Position numbers and translations under genes: made by a program. From NCBI GenBank assembly GCA_009995045.1, contig JAACQG010000007.1, positions 117,641 through 181,640 of the forward strand: a DNA stretch of 64,000 nucleotides, given 5' to 3'. Source of the DNA: Alphaproteobacteria bacterium (GTDB taxonomy: Bacteria; Pseudomonadota; Alphaproteobacteria; Micavibrionales; Micavibrionaceae). Below, piece by piece: positions 18,150 to 26,600 of this stretch. Position 1 is the stretch's first letter. The number at the start of each line of letters is the position of its first letter. Under the pieces are notes generated by a model. That model had not been told where the DNA came from and ran no database searches. It saw only the letters and a list, made by a program, of their open reading frames with translations.

Positions 18150-18860
18150 ATGGGCGCCGTGTTGCATTACAGGGATACAACGCGCGGTTCTTTCGAAATG
18201 TGGGGCAATGGTTTTCGATACGATTACGATAACAACAAAAGCGCGCTAAGCGTTTTCCACCATGAGTCAGAAAGACTGCTTGCACAATTTAAATTTGATT
18301 CACTCTTGTTAAAAGAGCCACGCACCTATGTTGGCTTTCTTGATAAGGCGTCGCAAATTAACGCGTTAATGGTAAGCAATAACAGCACCGTTAATCTTGC
18401 CGAAACAATGCCTTTACGCCATGTTGCACCGATATTTCAGAGCATTGGCGTGATTTCACGGCATGCATTTGACCTTCACATACTCGACCTACCCCGCTTC
18501 AGCGAACGGTTCGCACAAGAATACGGCCTTAAATCCATCAATATTAAGCCCTTTAAATCACGCGATTGTGAGAATGCATTTTTTATAGCACGCCTTCAGA
18601 CACTGCATGACAATTGCATCAGCGTGCGGGCATGTACATTAGGCGGTATTATGGGGGCGCTATCGGAAAGTACGTTGCGTGACCTTATGACGATGGAATT
18701 TGGACATCGTTATAATGGCTCTGCACAGAATTTGCTCAATGCATCCTCTAAACTTTCTTCGCTTTCCTACATTTTGGATGAGAGTTTTGTGCCTGAAATG
18801 AAGGTTTTTAGCTCAAATACAGATAAAATTGATTATATTCACAGCAAGTCAACGCATTGA
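18150..18860 (+). CDS. Hypothetical protein (236 aa)
   Basis: A soluble protein of unknown family with no signal peptide or membrane helix. It starts MGAVLHYRDTTRGSFEMWGN; a hydrophobic/acidic mid-section follows (LHILDLPRFSERFAQEYGLK), then a helix-rich C-terminus. AAAAGGA precedes the ATG. It is monocistronic: an AT-rich promoter region lies upstream and a hairpin 19 bp downstream. No recognisable catalytic motif. Orphan-like. Confidence 0.6.
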   Translation: MGAVLHYRDTTRGSFEMWGNGFRYDYDNNKSALSVFHHESERLLAQFKFDSLLLKEPRTYVGFLDKASQINALMVSNNSTVNLAETMPLRHVAPIFQSIGVISRHAFDLHILDLPRFSERFAQEYGLKSINIKPFKSRDCENAFFIARLQTLHDNCISVRACTLGGIMGALSESTLRDLMTMEFGHRYNGSAQNLLNASSKLSSLSYILDESFVPEMKVFSSNTDKIDYIHSKSTH

Positions 18861-18878
18861 TTCATAACAATTTTATAT

Positions 18879-18918
18879 CTTTTTGTGAATCAAAAGTGTC
18901 ATTTCGAGTCACAAAAAG
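18879..18918. terminator. Perfect 10-bp inverted repeat after the 236-aa gene
   Basis: CTTTTTGTGA (18879-18888) and TCACAAAAAG (18909-18918) pair perfectly around a 20-nt loop, directly downstream of the stop. No U-run follows on the plus strand, so it may be an RNA-stabilising hairpin or operator, not a classical terminator. Confidence 0.4.
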
Positions 18919-18968
18919 TTGAAAATTAACGAAAAATTAAGTATAGTAATTCTATTCACACCAAGTGA

Positions 18969-19117
18969 TTGACATGTTTATAGGGGCAACATCCCCGGTT
19001 TTACTGACCGCCACTGTAAAGGGCTATGCATGAAAACCAAGGTTAAATAGTTTAACCGCGGAAAATGTTGTTAATAACAATAATAACGATAACAAACGAA
19101 CAAAGGTGATATAAAAC
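18969..19117 (+). promoter_or_regulatory. Structured leader upstream of carD
   Basis: The roughly 150 bases before carD contain several helices in series: AGGGG...CCCC around 18992-19006, TTTTAC...GTAAA flanking GACCGCCACT, and a perfect 7-bp hairpin GGTTAAA-TAG-TTTAACC (19041-19057). An unstructured AT stretch and the ribosome binding site AAGGTGAT follow. A TTGACA sits at 18969 but lacks a clear -10. CCGCCACTG resembles a conserved box of cobalamin riboswitches, but the other required boxes are missing. Function unknown. Confidence 0.4.
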
Positions 19118-19672
19118 ATGGCTAACAATGATAATTTCAACTTTACTAAAGGCGATTACGTAGTTTACCCGGCACATGGCGTTGGGCAAATTGAAGGCGT
19201 TGAGACACAAACCATCGGCGGGATGGATGTCAGCCTTTATGCGATCTCTTTCGAGAAAGAGCGCATGCGCTTGAAAATCCCTGTGATTAAAGCTGAAAGT
19301 TCTGGCCTACGTATGTTGAGCACATCAACACATATTGATGATGCCATCAAAACACTTAAAGGACGTGCACGCATTCGTCGCACCATGTGGAGCCGTCGCG
19401 CACAGGAATATGAAACAAAGATCAATTCCGGCGACCCTGTTTCTATCGCAGAAGTTCTTCGTGACCTTAAGCGTAGCAACGATGATACAGAGCAATCTTA
19501 TTCAGAACGCCAAATCTACCAATCAGCATTAGAGCGTCTTGCACGTGAAGTTGCTGCGGTTGATAAAACATCCGAGATTGAAGCTGCAGACAAGCTTGAA
19601 GACATTATGGGCGTGATTAAAGTTGACCCAGAAAGCTTCCTTGCGAGCGAAGACGACAAGATCGCCGCTTAA
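19118..19672 (+). CDS. carD: CarD/CdnL-family transcriptional regulator
   Basis: Binds the RNA polymerase beta subunit and stabilises open complexes, often at rRNA promoters. The N-terminal Tudor-like RNAP-interaction domain (about 10-70) shows GDYVVYPAHGVGQIEGVETQ and FEKERMRLKIPV. The C-terminal helical DNA-binding domain has TMWSRRAQEYETKINSGDP and VLRDLKRSNDD, with the conserved W. 184 aa, slightly longer than CdnL because of an acidic tail. It is monocistronic, between a structured leader and a strong terminator. Confidence 0.94.
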   Translation: MANNDNFNFTKGDYVVYPAHGVGQIEGVETQTIGGMDVSLYAISFEKERMRLKIPVIKAESSGLRMLSTSTHIDDAIKTLKGRARIRRTMWSRRAQEYETKINSGDPVSIAEVLRDLKRSNDDTEQSYSERQIYQSALERLAREVAAVDKTSEIEAADKLEDIMGVIKVDPESFLASEDDKIAA

Positions 19673-19697
19673 TCACCACGGCTGATATTAGAATTTC

Positions 19698-19730
19698 AAA
19701 AGCGCGGACTTCACGGTTCGCGCTTTTTTT
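19698..19730 (+). terminator. Rho-independent terminator of carD
   Basis: AAAGCGCG (19699-19706) pairs with CGCGCTTT (19719-19726) and is followed by a run of T to 19730. Confidence 0.88.
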
Positions 19731-19850
19731 GTGCCCTTTTTATGATTGAGCCGCCCTGCCCTTTGCTATCACCCTCAATCTATTATATACTTATATTCGT
19801 TACGGGAACTCTCCCGTCTGTTCATTCATGATCGAAACTTGATATCAATT

Positions 19851-20672
19851 ATGTGTCACGCTGACAGCCTTAAGGGCTTCGTCAATTTAGGAAATCCTAG
19901 CCAGATATGGGCTATCCCCGCCATTCACAGCGCGGCAGGGGATCTGACACTCTTGCATAATAACATTCTTAACAACGTCATGCCTGGTGATCGGATTGTC
20001 TATCTTGGCAATTATACGGGCTATGGCGAGAGCGCGGTTGATTCGATTGACGAGCTGCTGGCGTTTCGTCGTTTGGTGCTTTCCATCCCCGGTATGATTC
20101 CGTCCGATATTATTTATCTAAAAGGGATGCAGGAAGAAATGCTGGCCAAATTATTACAACTGCAATTTGCCTCCAACCCTAGCGATGTTTTGCTATGGAT
20201 GCTCGGCAATGGTTTGAATGCGACCCTTGCTGATTATGATATATGCCCGCATGAGGGGATTGAGGCGTGTCGCCGCGGGGTGATGGATATCACCCGTTGG
20301 ACACAAAAGATTCGCACGAAAATTCGTGAGCACGCAGGGCATCAGGATTTCATGATGGCGCAATACCGTGCGGCGTATACCTGCACGGAAAAACATGCAT
20401 CTCCGCTTTTGTTTGTGCATGCAGGATTGAATGTCGGAAAGCCATTGATGGAACAAGGCGATTCTTTGTGGTGGGAATCACAAAATTTTGATGCGATTAA
20501 TGCCCCCTATGCACCGTTTGAAAAAGTCGTGCGCGGCTATGACCCCGCTCATAAAGGATTAAATCTCAATTGTGTGACTGCGACGATTGATGATGGATGC
20601 GGATTTGGCGGAAGCCTTGTCTGCGCAGGGTTTGGCGCCGATGGACAGGTCAGCGAAATCCTCCAAAATTAA
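19851..20672 (+). CDS. PPP-type metallophosphatase homologue with lost metal ligands
   Basis: 273 residues aligning with bacterial PPP (PrpE/ApaH-like) phosphatases. Every metal-binding motif has decayed. GDIHG is replaced by PAIHS (in WAIPAIHSAAGDLTLL), GDYxDRG by GNYTGYG, and RGNHE by KGMQEE. LLFVHAGLNVGKPLMEQGDSLWW is still clearly family-like and keeps its histidine. It is therefore probably a non-catalytic binding protein. Start ATG 19851 is used because upstream residues are unconserved; no good ribosome binding site is visible. rpoH follows with its own leader. Confidence 0.75.
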   Translation: MCHADSLKGFVNLGNPSQIWAIPAIHSAAGDLTLLHNNILNNVMPGDRIVYLGNYTGYGESAVDSIDELLAFRRLVLSIPGMIPSDIIYLKGMQEEMLAKLLQLQFASNPSDVLLWMLGNGLNATLADYDICPHEGIEACRRGVMDITRWTQKIRTKIREHAGHQDFMMAQYRAAYTCTEKHASPLLFVHAGLNVGKPLMEQGDSLWWESQNFDAINAPYAPFEKVVRGYDPAHKGLNLNCVTATIDDGCGFGGSLVCAGFGADGQVSEILQN

Positions 20673-20754
20673 ATTTTCACCGCTATCATTACAAAAACTT
20701 AATGAATCCTTAAATGGGCGGTAACCATTTTCCTGATATCACGAATATATAAGG

Positions 20755-20776
20755 TTGGTTCTATAGGTGGAACCAA
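20755..20776 (+). promoter_or_regulatory. Hairpin in the rpoH 5' region
   Basis: TTGGTTC (20755-20761) pairs with GAACCAA (20770-20776). GTTGG in its 5' arm can instead pair with CCAAC at 20783-20787 next to the AAAGG ribosome binding site, giving two exclusive folds. It could modulate rpoH translation, but no experimental family is recognised. Confidence 0.35.
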
Positions 20777-20802
20777 TTCCCTCCAACAAAGGTTAGAGTA
20801 GT

Positions 20803-21690
20803 ATGGCTTATATAGACGACCCAGAAACACAAAAAGCGAATTTAGATTATATTCGCACCTCTATGAACGAACCTTTGCTTGAGAAGGATCATGAATTAGA
20901 CCTTGCGCGGCGATGGAGCGAAGAAGGCGATGAGAAAGCGTTGCACGAATTGGTGCAATCTTACACACGTCTGGTTGTTTCATTGGCGGCAAAATTTCGT
21001 AATTACGGCCTTCCGATGGGTGACCTCATCCAAGAAGGCAATATCGGCCTGATGCAGGCGGCTCAGCGATTTGATTACAAACGTGATTTGCGCTTTTCCA
21101 CATATGCGTCATGGTGGATCAGATCATGCATACAAGATTATGTGCTTCGTAACTGGTCGATTGTTCGCACTGGTACGACAGCGGCGCAAAAATCATTGTT
21201 CTTCAACCTTCGTCGTCTGCGTGCGCAGATCGAGGGGCGTGAAGAAGGTGTTGCGCTTGACGATGATGGTCGCGAAGAAATTGCCGATGAGCTTGGCGTA
21301 AAAGTCAGCGAAGTGCGTGCGATGGAGAGCCGCTTTAACGGTGGTGATCAATCACTTAACATGCGCATTGGCGAGGACGGCGAAGACGATTGGCAGAGCA
21401 TGTTGGCCGATGAAGGTCCAAATCCTGAAGATGTTGTAACAGGCATTAAAGATGCGGAAACACGTTCAGCATGGCTTAACAACGCGCTTGATAAACTGAG
21501 TGAGCGTGAACAACGCATCATCCGTGAGCGTCATCTCGGTCAAGAAACAGTTACGCTTGAGGCACTCGGCAATGAGTTGGGTGTCAGCAAGGAACGTGTG
21601 CGTCAGCTAGAGCAGCGCGCCATGGAAAAAATAAAAGGATCAATTAGTAACGATATTAGCAATCCAACCGAATTACTAAGCAGTTACTAA
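20803..21690 (+). CDS. rpoH: Heat-shock sigma factor RpoH (sigma-32)
   Basis: 295 residues with sigma-70 regions 1.2-4. Region 2 reads GDLIQEGNIGLMQAAQRFDY, then RFSTYASWWIRSCIQDYVLRN. The RpoH box that separates it from other group-3 sigmas is QKSLFFNLRRLR (about 129-140). Region 4.2 is LEALGNELGVSKERVRQLEQRAMEKIK. It directs transcription of chaperones and proteases under heat stress. Monocistronic; the promoter region has TATATAA near 20745 and a leader hairpin, and a strong terminator follows. Confidence 0.96.
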   Translation: MAYIDDPETQKANLDYIRTSMNEPLLEKDHELDLARRWSEEGDEKALHELVQSYTRLVVSLAAKFRNYGLPMGDLIQEGNIGLMQAAQRFDYKRDLRFSTYASWWIRSCIQDYVLRNWSIVRTGTTAAQKSLFFNLRRLRAQIEGREEGVALDDDGREEIADELGVKVSEVRAMESRFNGGDQSLNMRIGEDGEDDWQSMLADEGPNPEDVVTGIKDAETRSAWLNNALDKLSEREQRIIRERHLGQETVTLEALGNELGVSKERVRQLEQRAMEKIKGSISNDISNPTELLSSY

Positions 21691-21738
21691 TCCCATACCA
21701 GTTTGAAGACACGGTCATATAGATCTGTTTTCTCTCGA

Positions 21739-21774
21739 AGCCAGGCTGAATCCCCCTCCAGCCTGGCTTTTTTT
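21739..21774 (+). terminator. Rho-independent terminator of rpoH
   Basis: A perfect 10-bp stem, AGCCAGGCTG (21739-21748) with CAGCCTGGCT (21759-21768), followed by TTTTTT. Confidence 0.92.
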
Positions 21775-21841
21775 ATGTCCGTTTTAAAGCCGTGAAACGA
21801 TCATTCACCGCGTGAGAGAATAACAAAGACATGGGCAAGCC

Positions 21842-21868
21842 GTCATTGCGAACGCAGCGAAGCAATCC
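21842..21868. repeat. Half copy of the dispersed palindromic repeat
   Basis: GTCATTGCGAACGCAGCGAA followed by GCAATCC matches one arm of the repeats at 11389-11466 and 38643-38726. The second arm is missing. It lies between rpoH and the convergent M48 gene. Confidence 0.7.
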
Positions 21869-21894
21869 TTTTAGCTGACTTAAACGCCCATCCT

Positions 21895-23352
21895 TTAATC
21901 TGTGATGATTTTATACTGGCGGCCTGCGACTATGCTTTCATTGGGAAGAAGGCTGTTGAGAATGCGGAAGCGCTCTTCTTTTTTATCGCTGTATGGGAAG
22001 CGGCTTGCCATGCTCGCAATCGTATCGCCTGATTTTGCCGTTACGACACGCAATGTGTTGGGCTTGAGCGTATTCTTTTCCGCGTTTGATAGTGTATCAA
22101 AGCTATAGCTCGCGCGGCGCAAATCTTCGATGGTTCGGCTTGATGTGCCGCTTGGGATTGCGATTTGGAAACGCGCAAAGGAATCAGGCTTAAATTCGAT
22201 TGCCATCACACGGATGGTCACGGGTTTGCCACTGACCGTTCCATCAAACGCAGCGGTGGCGGCGTCCATGCCATTGACCGTTGTGCGTTCGGCGCGGATG
22301 CCGGGCTTATCCTTTAACCAGCTTTGCGTGAGGTAATTGCTGGCGGATTGGCCGCTGCTGCGTTTGGCGATATCGAATAACATCACTGTGCCGTTATTAT
22401 CAGTTATAACAACTTGGCTAGGCTGATTGATGATCCGATATCCACTCGGCGCGGTGAATTTAAAGCCAATTTTTGGATGGTAAAATGTCTGATCTCGGGC
22501 AAAGCCTTGATCGGCGCTATCGCCGTAGGTGATTCCGTCGATGATTTGTAAATACTCGCTACGGTTTTTGATGTCACTATCGGCGTAGCTTTTGGCTTCA
22601 TTTGCCGTTTTAAGAACGCGGTCGCCGGTTGCGGGGTGCGTTGAGAAATACCCTGCACCCGCATTCGGGTTTTGCCCCGCGAGGCGCGCATCAAGGCCGC
22701 TTTGCGCCTGAAGCGCGCTTAAGAACGCCGCCATTTCATCGGGATCATATCCGCCTTGTGTCATATACCGCAGGCCGAGCGTGTCGGCTTCGTTTTCTTG
22801 CGTGCGTGAATATGAGCTTAAATAGAGATTCGCGCCCGTACCGAGGGCTTGCGCGGCTTCTGGGCTGCCGATGACCGCGCCAAGGATCCCTGCCCCCAGT
22901 GATGTCACAACGCCGCGTGAGTAACGCTCCGCGGAGTGACGTCCCGTGATGTGTCCCGCTTCATGGGAGAGAACGGCGGCCAATTGCGCCTCGTTATTGG
23001 CCAAAGCCAAAAGCCCGCGCGAGATATAGATATACCCACCGGGCAACGCGAAGGCGTTTACGATGGGGCTGTCGAGGACGAAGAATTTATATGTCACATC
23101 GGGGCGTTCGGTTTTTTGGGTGACTTTTGCGCCCACGCGACTGACGTAATCGGTGACGGATTTGTTATTGTAGATGCCGTATTGTTCGACGATTTTTTCA
23201 TGCTCGCTCGCGCCGACGCTGTTTTCTTGTGCGGGTGACATGAGGGCGGTAAATTGCTGCTTGCCCGTCGCGGCGTTGGTTGAGCATCCTTGCAAGGCAA
23301 ACGCGGAGACCACAAGGGCGGATGTGGTTAAAAAGAATGACTTGCTAAACAT
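21895..23352 (-). CDS. M48-family metalloprotease lipoprotein with C-terminal LysM-like region
   Basis: A probable periplasmic zinc protease of the BepA/YfgC-Oma1 type, involved in outer-membrane protein quality control. The signal peptide has the lipobox ALQGC (cysteine near 23). The M48 core has ALPGGYIYISRGLLALANNE, the zinc motif SHEAGHITGRHSAE and the third ligand in SRTQENEADTLGLRYM. THPATGDRV follows, then a beta-rich linker. The end, VVTAKSGDTIASMASRF...AGRQYKIITD, is a LysM-like fold. 485 aa, normal for the family. AAGGA precedes the ATG. Divergent from the SNase-like gene with only 24 bp between starts. Confidence 0.93.
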   Translation of the reverse strand: MFSKSFFLTTSALVVSAFALQGCSTNAATGKQQFTALMSPAQENSVGASEHEKIVEQYGIYNNKSVTDYVSRVGAKVTQKTERPDVTYKFFVLDSPIVNAFALPGGYIYISRGLLALANNEAQLAAVLSHEAGHITGRHSAERYSRGVVTSLGAGILGAVIGSPEAAQALGTGANLYLSSYSRTQENEADTLGLRYMTQGGYDPDEMAAFLSALQAQSGLDARLAGQNPNAGAGYFSTHPATGDRVLKTANEAKSYADSDIKNRSEYLQIIDGITYGDSADQGFARDQTFYHPKIGFKFTAPSGYRIINQPSQVVITDNNGTVMLFDIAKRSSGQSASNYLTQSWLKDKPGIRAERTTVNGMDAATAAFDGTVSGKPVTIRVMAIEFKPDSFARFQIAIPSGTSSRTIEDLRRASYSFDTLSNAEKNTLKPNTLRVVTAKSGDTIASMASRFPYSDKKEERFRILNSLLPNESIVAGRQYKIITD

Positions 23353-23376
23353 GGTTTCAATCCTTCACAGTCTTTA

Positions 23377-24255
23377 ATGATGAGAGTGATACTAATCTTT
23401 TTAACGCTGATTTCCAGTGTAATCTTTATTCCATTTGCTCACGCGGATGAAACCCTTCCCGTTGTGGAATTTTCCGATATGCGCAGAAGCGGTCAAGGCG
23501 AAGTGGCGGATGTGCTTTCGCCCGTTACCATCTTAATGAAAGACGGGACGATCATTCGGCTTGTCGGGATTGATGTGCCGGGGATGTATAAAGACGATGC
23601 GAGCGTCATGGCGGTGACGGCGCGCGATATCCTGCGCGATTTATTGGCGGGGCAGCGTGTTGAAATCTATCAAACCACTGATAAGAATAGCGGATTGGTC
23701 AATCGCATGGGGCAACAGCTCGCGCATCTAAAGCTGGCCAAGGGTGGATTTTGGGCGCAGGGGGTTTTGCTGAAGCTTGGCTTGGCGCGGGTTAAAACCA
23801 CAGCTGCGAATGCGCATATGGCGGATAAGATGCTTGTGATCGAGAGGGCTGCGCGCGAGGAGAAGATTGGCATTTGGGCCAATGATGCCTATGGCGTTGT
23901 CTCCGCCGATAACGCGGAGAGCGCGGTTGGCAATTTTGCCATTGTTGAAGGGCGCATTCAAAGCGTCGCGCTCAAGAAAAACCGTCTCTATATTAATTTC
24001 GGCAAGAATTGGAGGCATGATTTTACGGTCTCTATAGCGCCCGAAGACAAGCGTGCCTTTTCAAACGCGCGGCTTGATCCGATGCGTTGGGGGCGAAAGC
24101 GCGTTCGGGTGCGCGGATCGGTGCGTGACTATAACGGGCCGTATATGGAGATCACGCATCCTGGCGCGATTGAATTTCTTGATGATGATATCGCCTTGCC
24201 CGAAGATGCGCCGCGCGAAGATGCCCTCCCCCAATATGTCGCGCCGCCGCAATAA
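23377..24255 (+). CDS. Exported SNase (thermonuclease)-fold protein, probably inactive
   Basis: The signal peptide (ILIFLTLISSVIFIPFAHA) is followed by a staphylococcal-nuclease-like domain: ILMKDGTIIRLVGIDVPGMY, then NRMGQQLAHLKLAKGGFWAQ, VLLKLGLARV and ERAAREEKIGIWAN, in the correct order. The catalytic Glu of the usual D.PE motif is Gly here (DVPG), and the RYGR arginine is replaced in NRMGQ. Nuclease activity is therefore doubtful. A second OB-like region (GRIQSVALKKNRLYINFGKN) occupies the C-terminal part. 292 aa. No clear ribosome binding site before the two tandem ATGs. Confidence 0.8.
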   Translation: MMRVILIFLTLISSVIFIPFAHADETLPVVEFSDMRRSGQGEVADVLSPVTILMKDGTIIRLVGIDVPGMYKDDASVMAVTARDILRDLLAGQRVEIYQTTDKNSGLVNRMGQQLAHLKLAKGGFWAQGVLLKLGLARVKTTAANAHMADKMLVIERAAREEKIGIWANDAYGVVSADNAESAVGNFAIVEGRIQSVALKKNRLYINFGKNWRHDFTVSIAPEDKRAFSNARLDPMRWGRKRVRVRGSVRDYNGPYMEITHPGAIEFLDDDIALPEDAPREDALPQYVAPPQ

Positions 24256-24342
24256 GACAGGTGTCTGAAATGCAAATAAAGCCATTGATCTGGCGCATTG
24301 CGCCCCTTAAGTTAAACTCTTAATGCATTCAAATTTAGGCTT

Positions 24343-25338
24343 ATGAGCACGCAGACACCACAAGAGACACCTCGCCCATTAAGAACGCGACCGCTGATGG
24401 ATTTATTTCCTGCGTTGCGCCCTTATTCTAGTGGGTATCTGCGCGTTGATGACATCCATGATCTGTATTGGGAACAAAGCGGCAATCCTGATGGTGTTCC
24501 TGTTGTCCTGCTTCATGGTGGGCCGGGCGCAGGTGCGGGGCCAATGCATCGGCGGTTTTTTGATCCTGATCATTACCGCATTATTGTCTTCGACCAACGC
24601 GGCGCTGGGCGTTCCGCTCCCTTGGGCAGTATCGAGAATAACAATGCGGCAGAGTTGGTTGGCGATATTGAACGCCTGCGGACGCATTTGCGTGTTGATC
24701 GCTGGCATTTATTTGGCGGATCATGGGGCAGTACGCTGGCGATGCTCTATGCGATCGCCCACCCAGAACGCTGCATTAGCATTGTTATGCGCGGGATCTT
24801 TTTGTGCGAAGCCGAGGAGATTGATTGGTTCATTCACGGTATTCACACTGTTTTCCCCGAAGCATGGGAACAATTCACAGCTATTTTAAACGACCAAGAG
24901 CGCGACGATATCCTCGGCGCGTATTATGCGCGGCTGACGCATGAGGATGAAGACGTACAGATTGAGGCGGCGATCCATTGGAGCCTGTATGAGGGTGCGT
25001 GTTCGTCGTTATTGCCCAATTATGAAACCATCACCACATCGGAGCAAAAACAGCATGCATTGGCGCTTGCGCGGCTGGAGGCGCATTACTTTAAGCATGA
25101 ATTAATCGCCCCTGAAAACAGCATTTTAACGCAGATTGATCGCGTACGGCATATCCCGTGTTCAATCGTACAGGGGCGTTATGACATGATATGCCCCATA
25201 CGTACGGCTAATCGATTGCATCACGCATGGCCGGAAGCGGATTATGTGGTAGTCCCGGATGCGGGGCATTCCGCACTTGACCCCGCTTTGCGTTCTCGGC
25301 TAATAGAAGCAACGGAACATGCGAAAGCGTTAAAGTGA
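24343..25338 (+). CDS. pip: Proline iminopeptidase (alpha/beta hydrolase, S33)
   Basis: Releases N-terminal proline from peptides. 331 residues with the oxyanion segment LLHGGPGAGAGP, FDQRGAGRSAPLG, the nucleophile elbow GGSWGSTLAM (S near 129), the acid in GRYDMICP and the catalytic H in PDAGHSALDP. IPCSIVQGRYD and WSLYEGACSSL are typical of this subfamily. Length fits (310-330). It lies 24 bp upstream of pgk on the same strand and may be co-transcribed with it. Confidence 0.94.
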   Translation: MSTQTPQETPRPLRTRPLMDLFPALRPYSSGYLRVDDIHDLYWEQSGNPDGVPVVLLHGGPGAGAGPMHRRFFDPDHYRIIVFDQRGAGRSAPLGSIENNNAAELVGDIERLRTHLRVDRWHLFGGSWGSTLAMLYAIAHPERCISIVMRGIFLCEAEEIDWFIHGIHTVFPEAWEQFTAILNDQERDDILGAYYARLTHEDEDVQIEAAIHWSLYEGACSSLLPNYETITTSEQKQHALALARLEAHYFKHELIAPENSILTQIDRVRHIPCSIVQGRYDMICPIRTANRLHHAWPEADYVVVPDAGHSALDPALRSRLIEATEHAKALK

Positions 25339-25361
25339 TCACCCTTGCATTAGGATAATAT

Positions 25362-26567
25362 ATGGATTTTGAAACGATTAAAGATATTGATGTGCGCGGC
25401 AAACGCATTTTGCTCCGTGCGGATTTAAATGTCCCTGCGCAACGCGGCAAAGTGACCGACACGACGCGTATTGATCGTTTGAAACCTACCATTGATTATT
25501 TGCGCGAGGCAGGCGCGAAAGTACTTATCCTCTCACATTTCGGACGCCCCGAAGGCGAGCAAAACCCGGAGATGTCCCTCGCGTTTTTGGTGAGCGCGCT
25601 TGAAGAATGTTGGGGCTGTGATGTGAAATTTGCCACTGATTGCATCGGCGAGAGAGCGGCGGCGGTTGCCAATGCGCTTGGCGATGGTGATGTTGCGTTG
25701 CTTGAGAATTTACGCTTTCACAAGGGCGAGAAAGAGAACGACCCTGCTTTTGTGGCGGAACTTGCGAAGCTTGGCGATATCTATGTGAATGATGCCTTTT
25801 CTGCGGCGCATCGTGCGCATGCCTCGACCGAAGGATTGGCGCATGTGTTGCCGCCGGTTGCGGGACTGTCGATGGCGCGCGAGCTTAAGGCATTGGATGC
25901 GGCGCTTGATAACCCGAAAACACCCGTTGTTGCGGTCACTGGCGGATCAAAAATATCCACTAAACTGAGTGTATTATACCATCTTGTTGAAAAAGTGGAT
26001 TATCTTATCCTTGGCGGCGCGATGGCCAATACATTCATCTACGCGCAGGGCGGCGATATTGGCGCATCCATGTGCGAAAAAGATATGCAGGATGAAGCGA
26101 AGAAAATCTTAGCCCACGCAAAAGACAAGCGCTGCAAAATCCTCCTGCCCATTGATGCAACCGTTGTGCGCGAGCTTAAGAACGGTGCGGAGCACAGCCA
26201 CGTCCCCGCCGATAAAATCCCGAGCGACATGATGGCAATTGATGCAGGCCCCAAGAGTATTGAATATTTCCTTGATGAGATTAAGGATTGTAAGACCTTG
26301 GTATGGAACGGGCCGCTTGGCGTGTTTGAAATTTCTCCGTTTGATGCAGGAACCAACGCATTGGCCAAAGCCGTCGCGCAGCGCACCAAGGACGGATCAT
26401 TGATCAGCATCGCGGGCGGCGGCGACACGGTTGCGGCGCTTGAAAATGCGGGTGTGGCGTGTGATTTGAGCTATATGTCCACGGCGGGTGGTGCGTTTCT
26501 TGAATGGCTACAGGGCAAGCCGTTGCCGGGTGTTGCCGCATTATCGCACAAAAAGAAAGCGGCCTAA
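25362..26567 (+). CDS. pgk: Phosphoglycerate kinase
   Basis: Interconverts 1,3-bisphosphoglycerate and 3-phosphoglycerate with ADP/ATP. 401 residues; substrate loop RADLNVPAQRGKVTDTTRID (about 19-38), LSHFGRPEGEQNP, LLENLRFHKGEKEND, the hinge region VTGGSKISTKLSVL and the nucleotide motif SIAGGGDTVAALE near the end. All canonical. No gap or tpi gene is adjacent. It converges on the DUF2336 gene 33 bp downstream. Confidence 0.98.
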   Translation: MDFETIKDIDVRGKRILLRADLNVPAQRGKVTDTTRIDRLKPTIDYLREAGAKVLILSHFGRPEGEQNPEMSLAFLVSALEECWGCDVKFATDCIGERAAAVANALGDGDVALLENLRFHKGEKENDPAFVAELAKLGDIYVNDAFSAAHRAHASTEGLAHVLPPVAGLSMARELKALDAALDNPKTPVVAVTGGSKISTKLSVLYHLVEKVDYLILGGAMANTFIYAQGGDIGASMCEKDMQDEAKKILAHAKDKRCKILLPIDATVVRELKNGAEHSHVPADKIPSDMMAIDAGPKSIEYFLDEIKDCKTLVWNGPLGVFEISPFDAGTNALAKAVAQRTKDGSLISIAGGGDTVAALENAGVACDLSYMSTAGGAFLEWLQGKPLPGVAALSHKKKAA

Positions 26568-26600
26568 CAACAGCCGCCCTCACCCACCTTAAACAACGCA

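Noticed and set aside
18990-19035. Cobalamin riboswitch upstream of carD (CCGCCACTG box)
   Set aside because: Only one box resembles the consensus. The downstream AGYCAGGA-type B12 box and the upstream GGGAA segment are absent, and the controlled gene is not B12-related.
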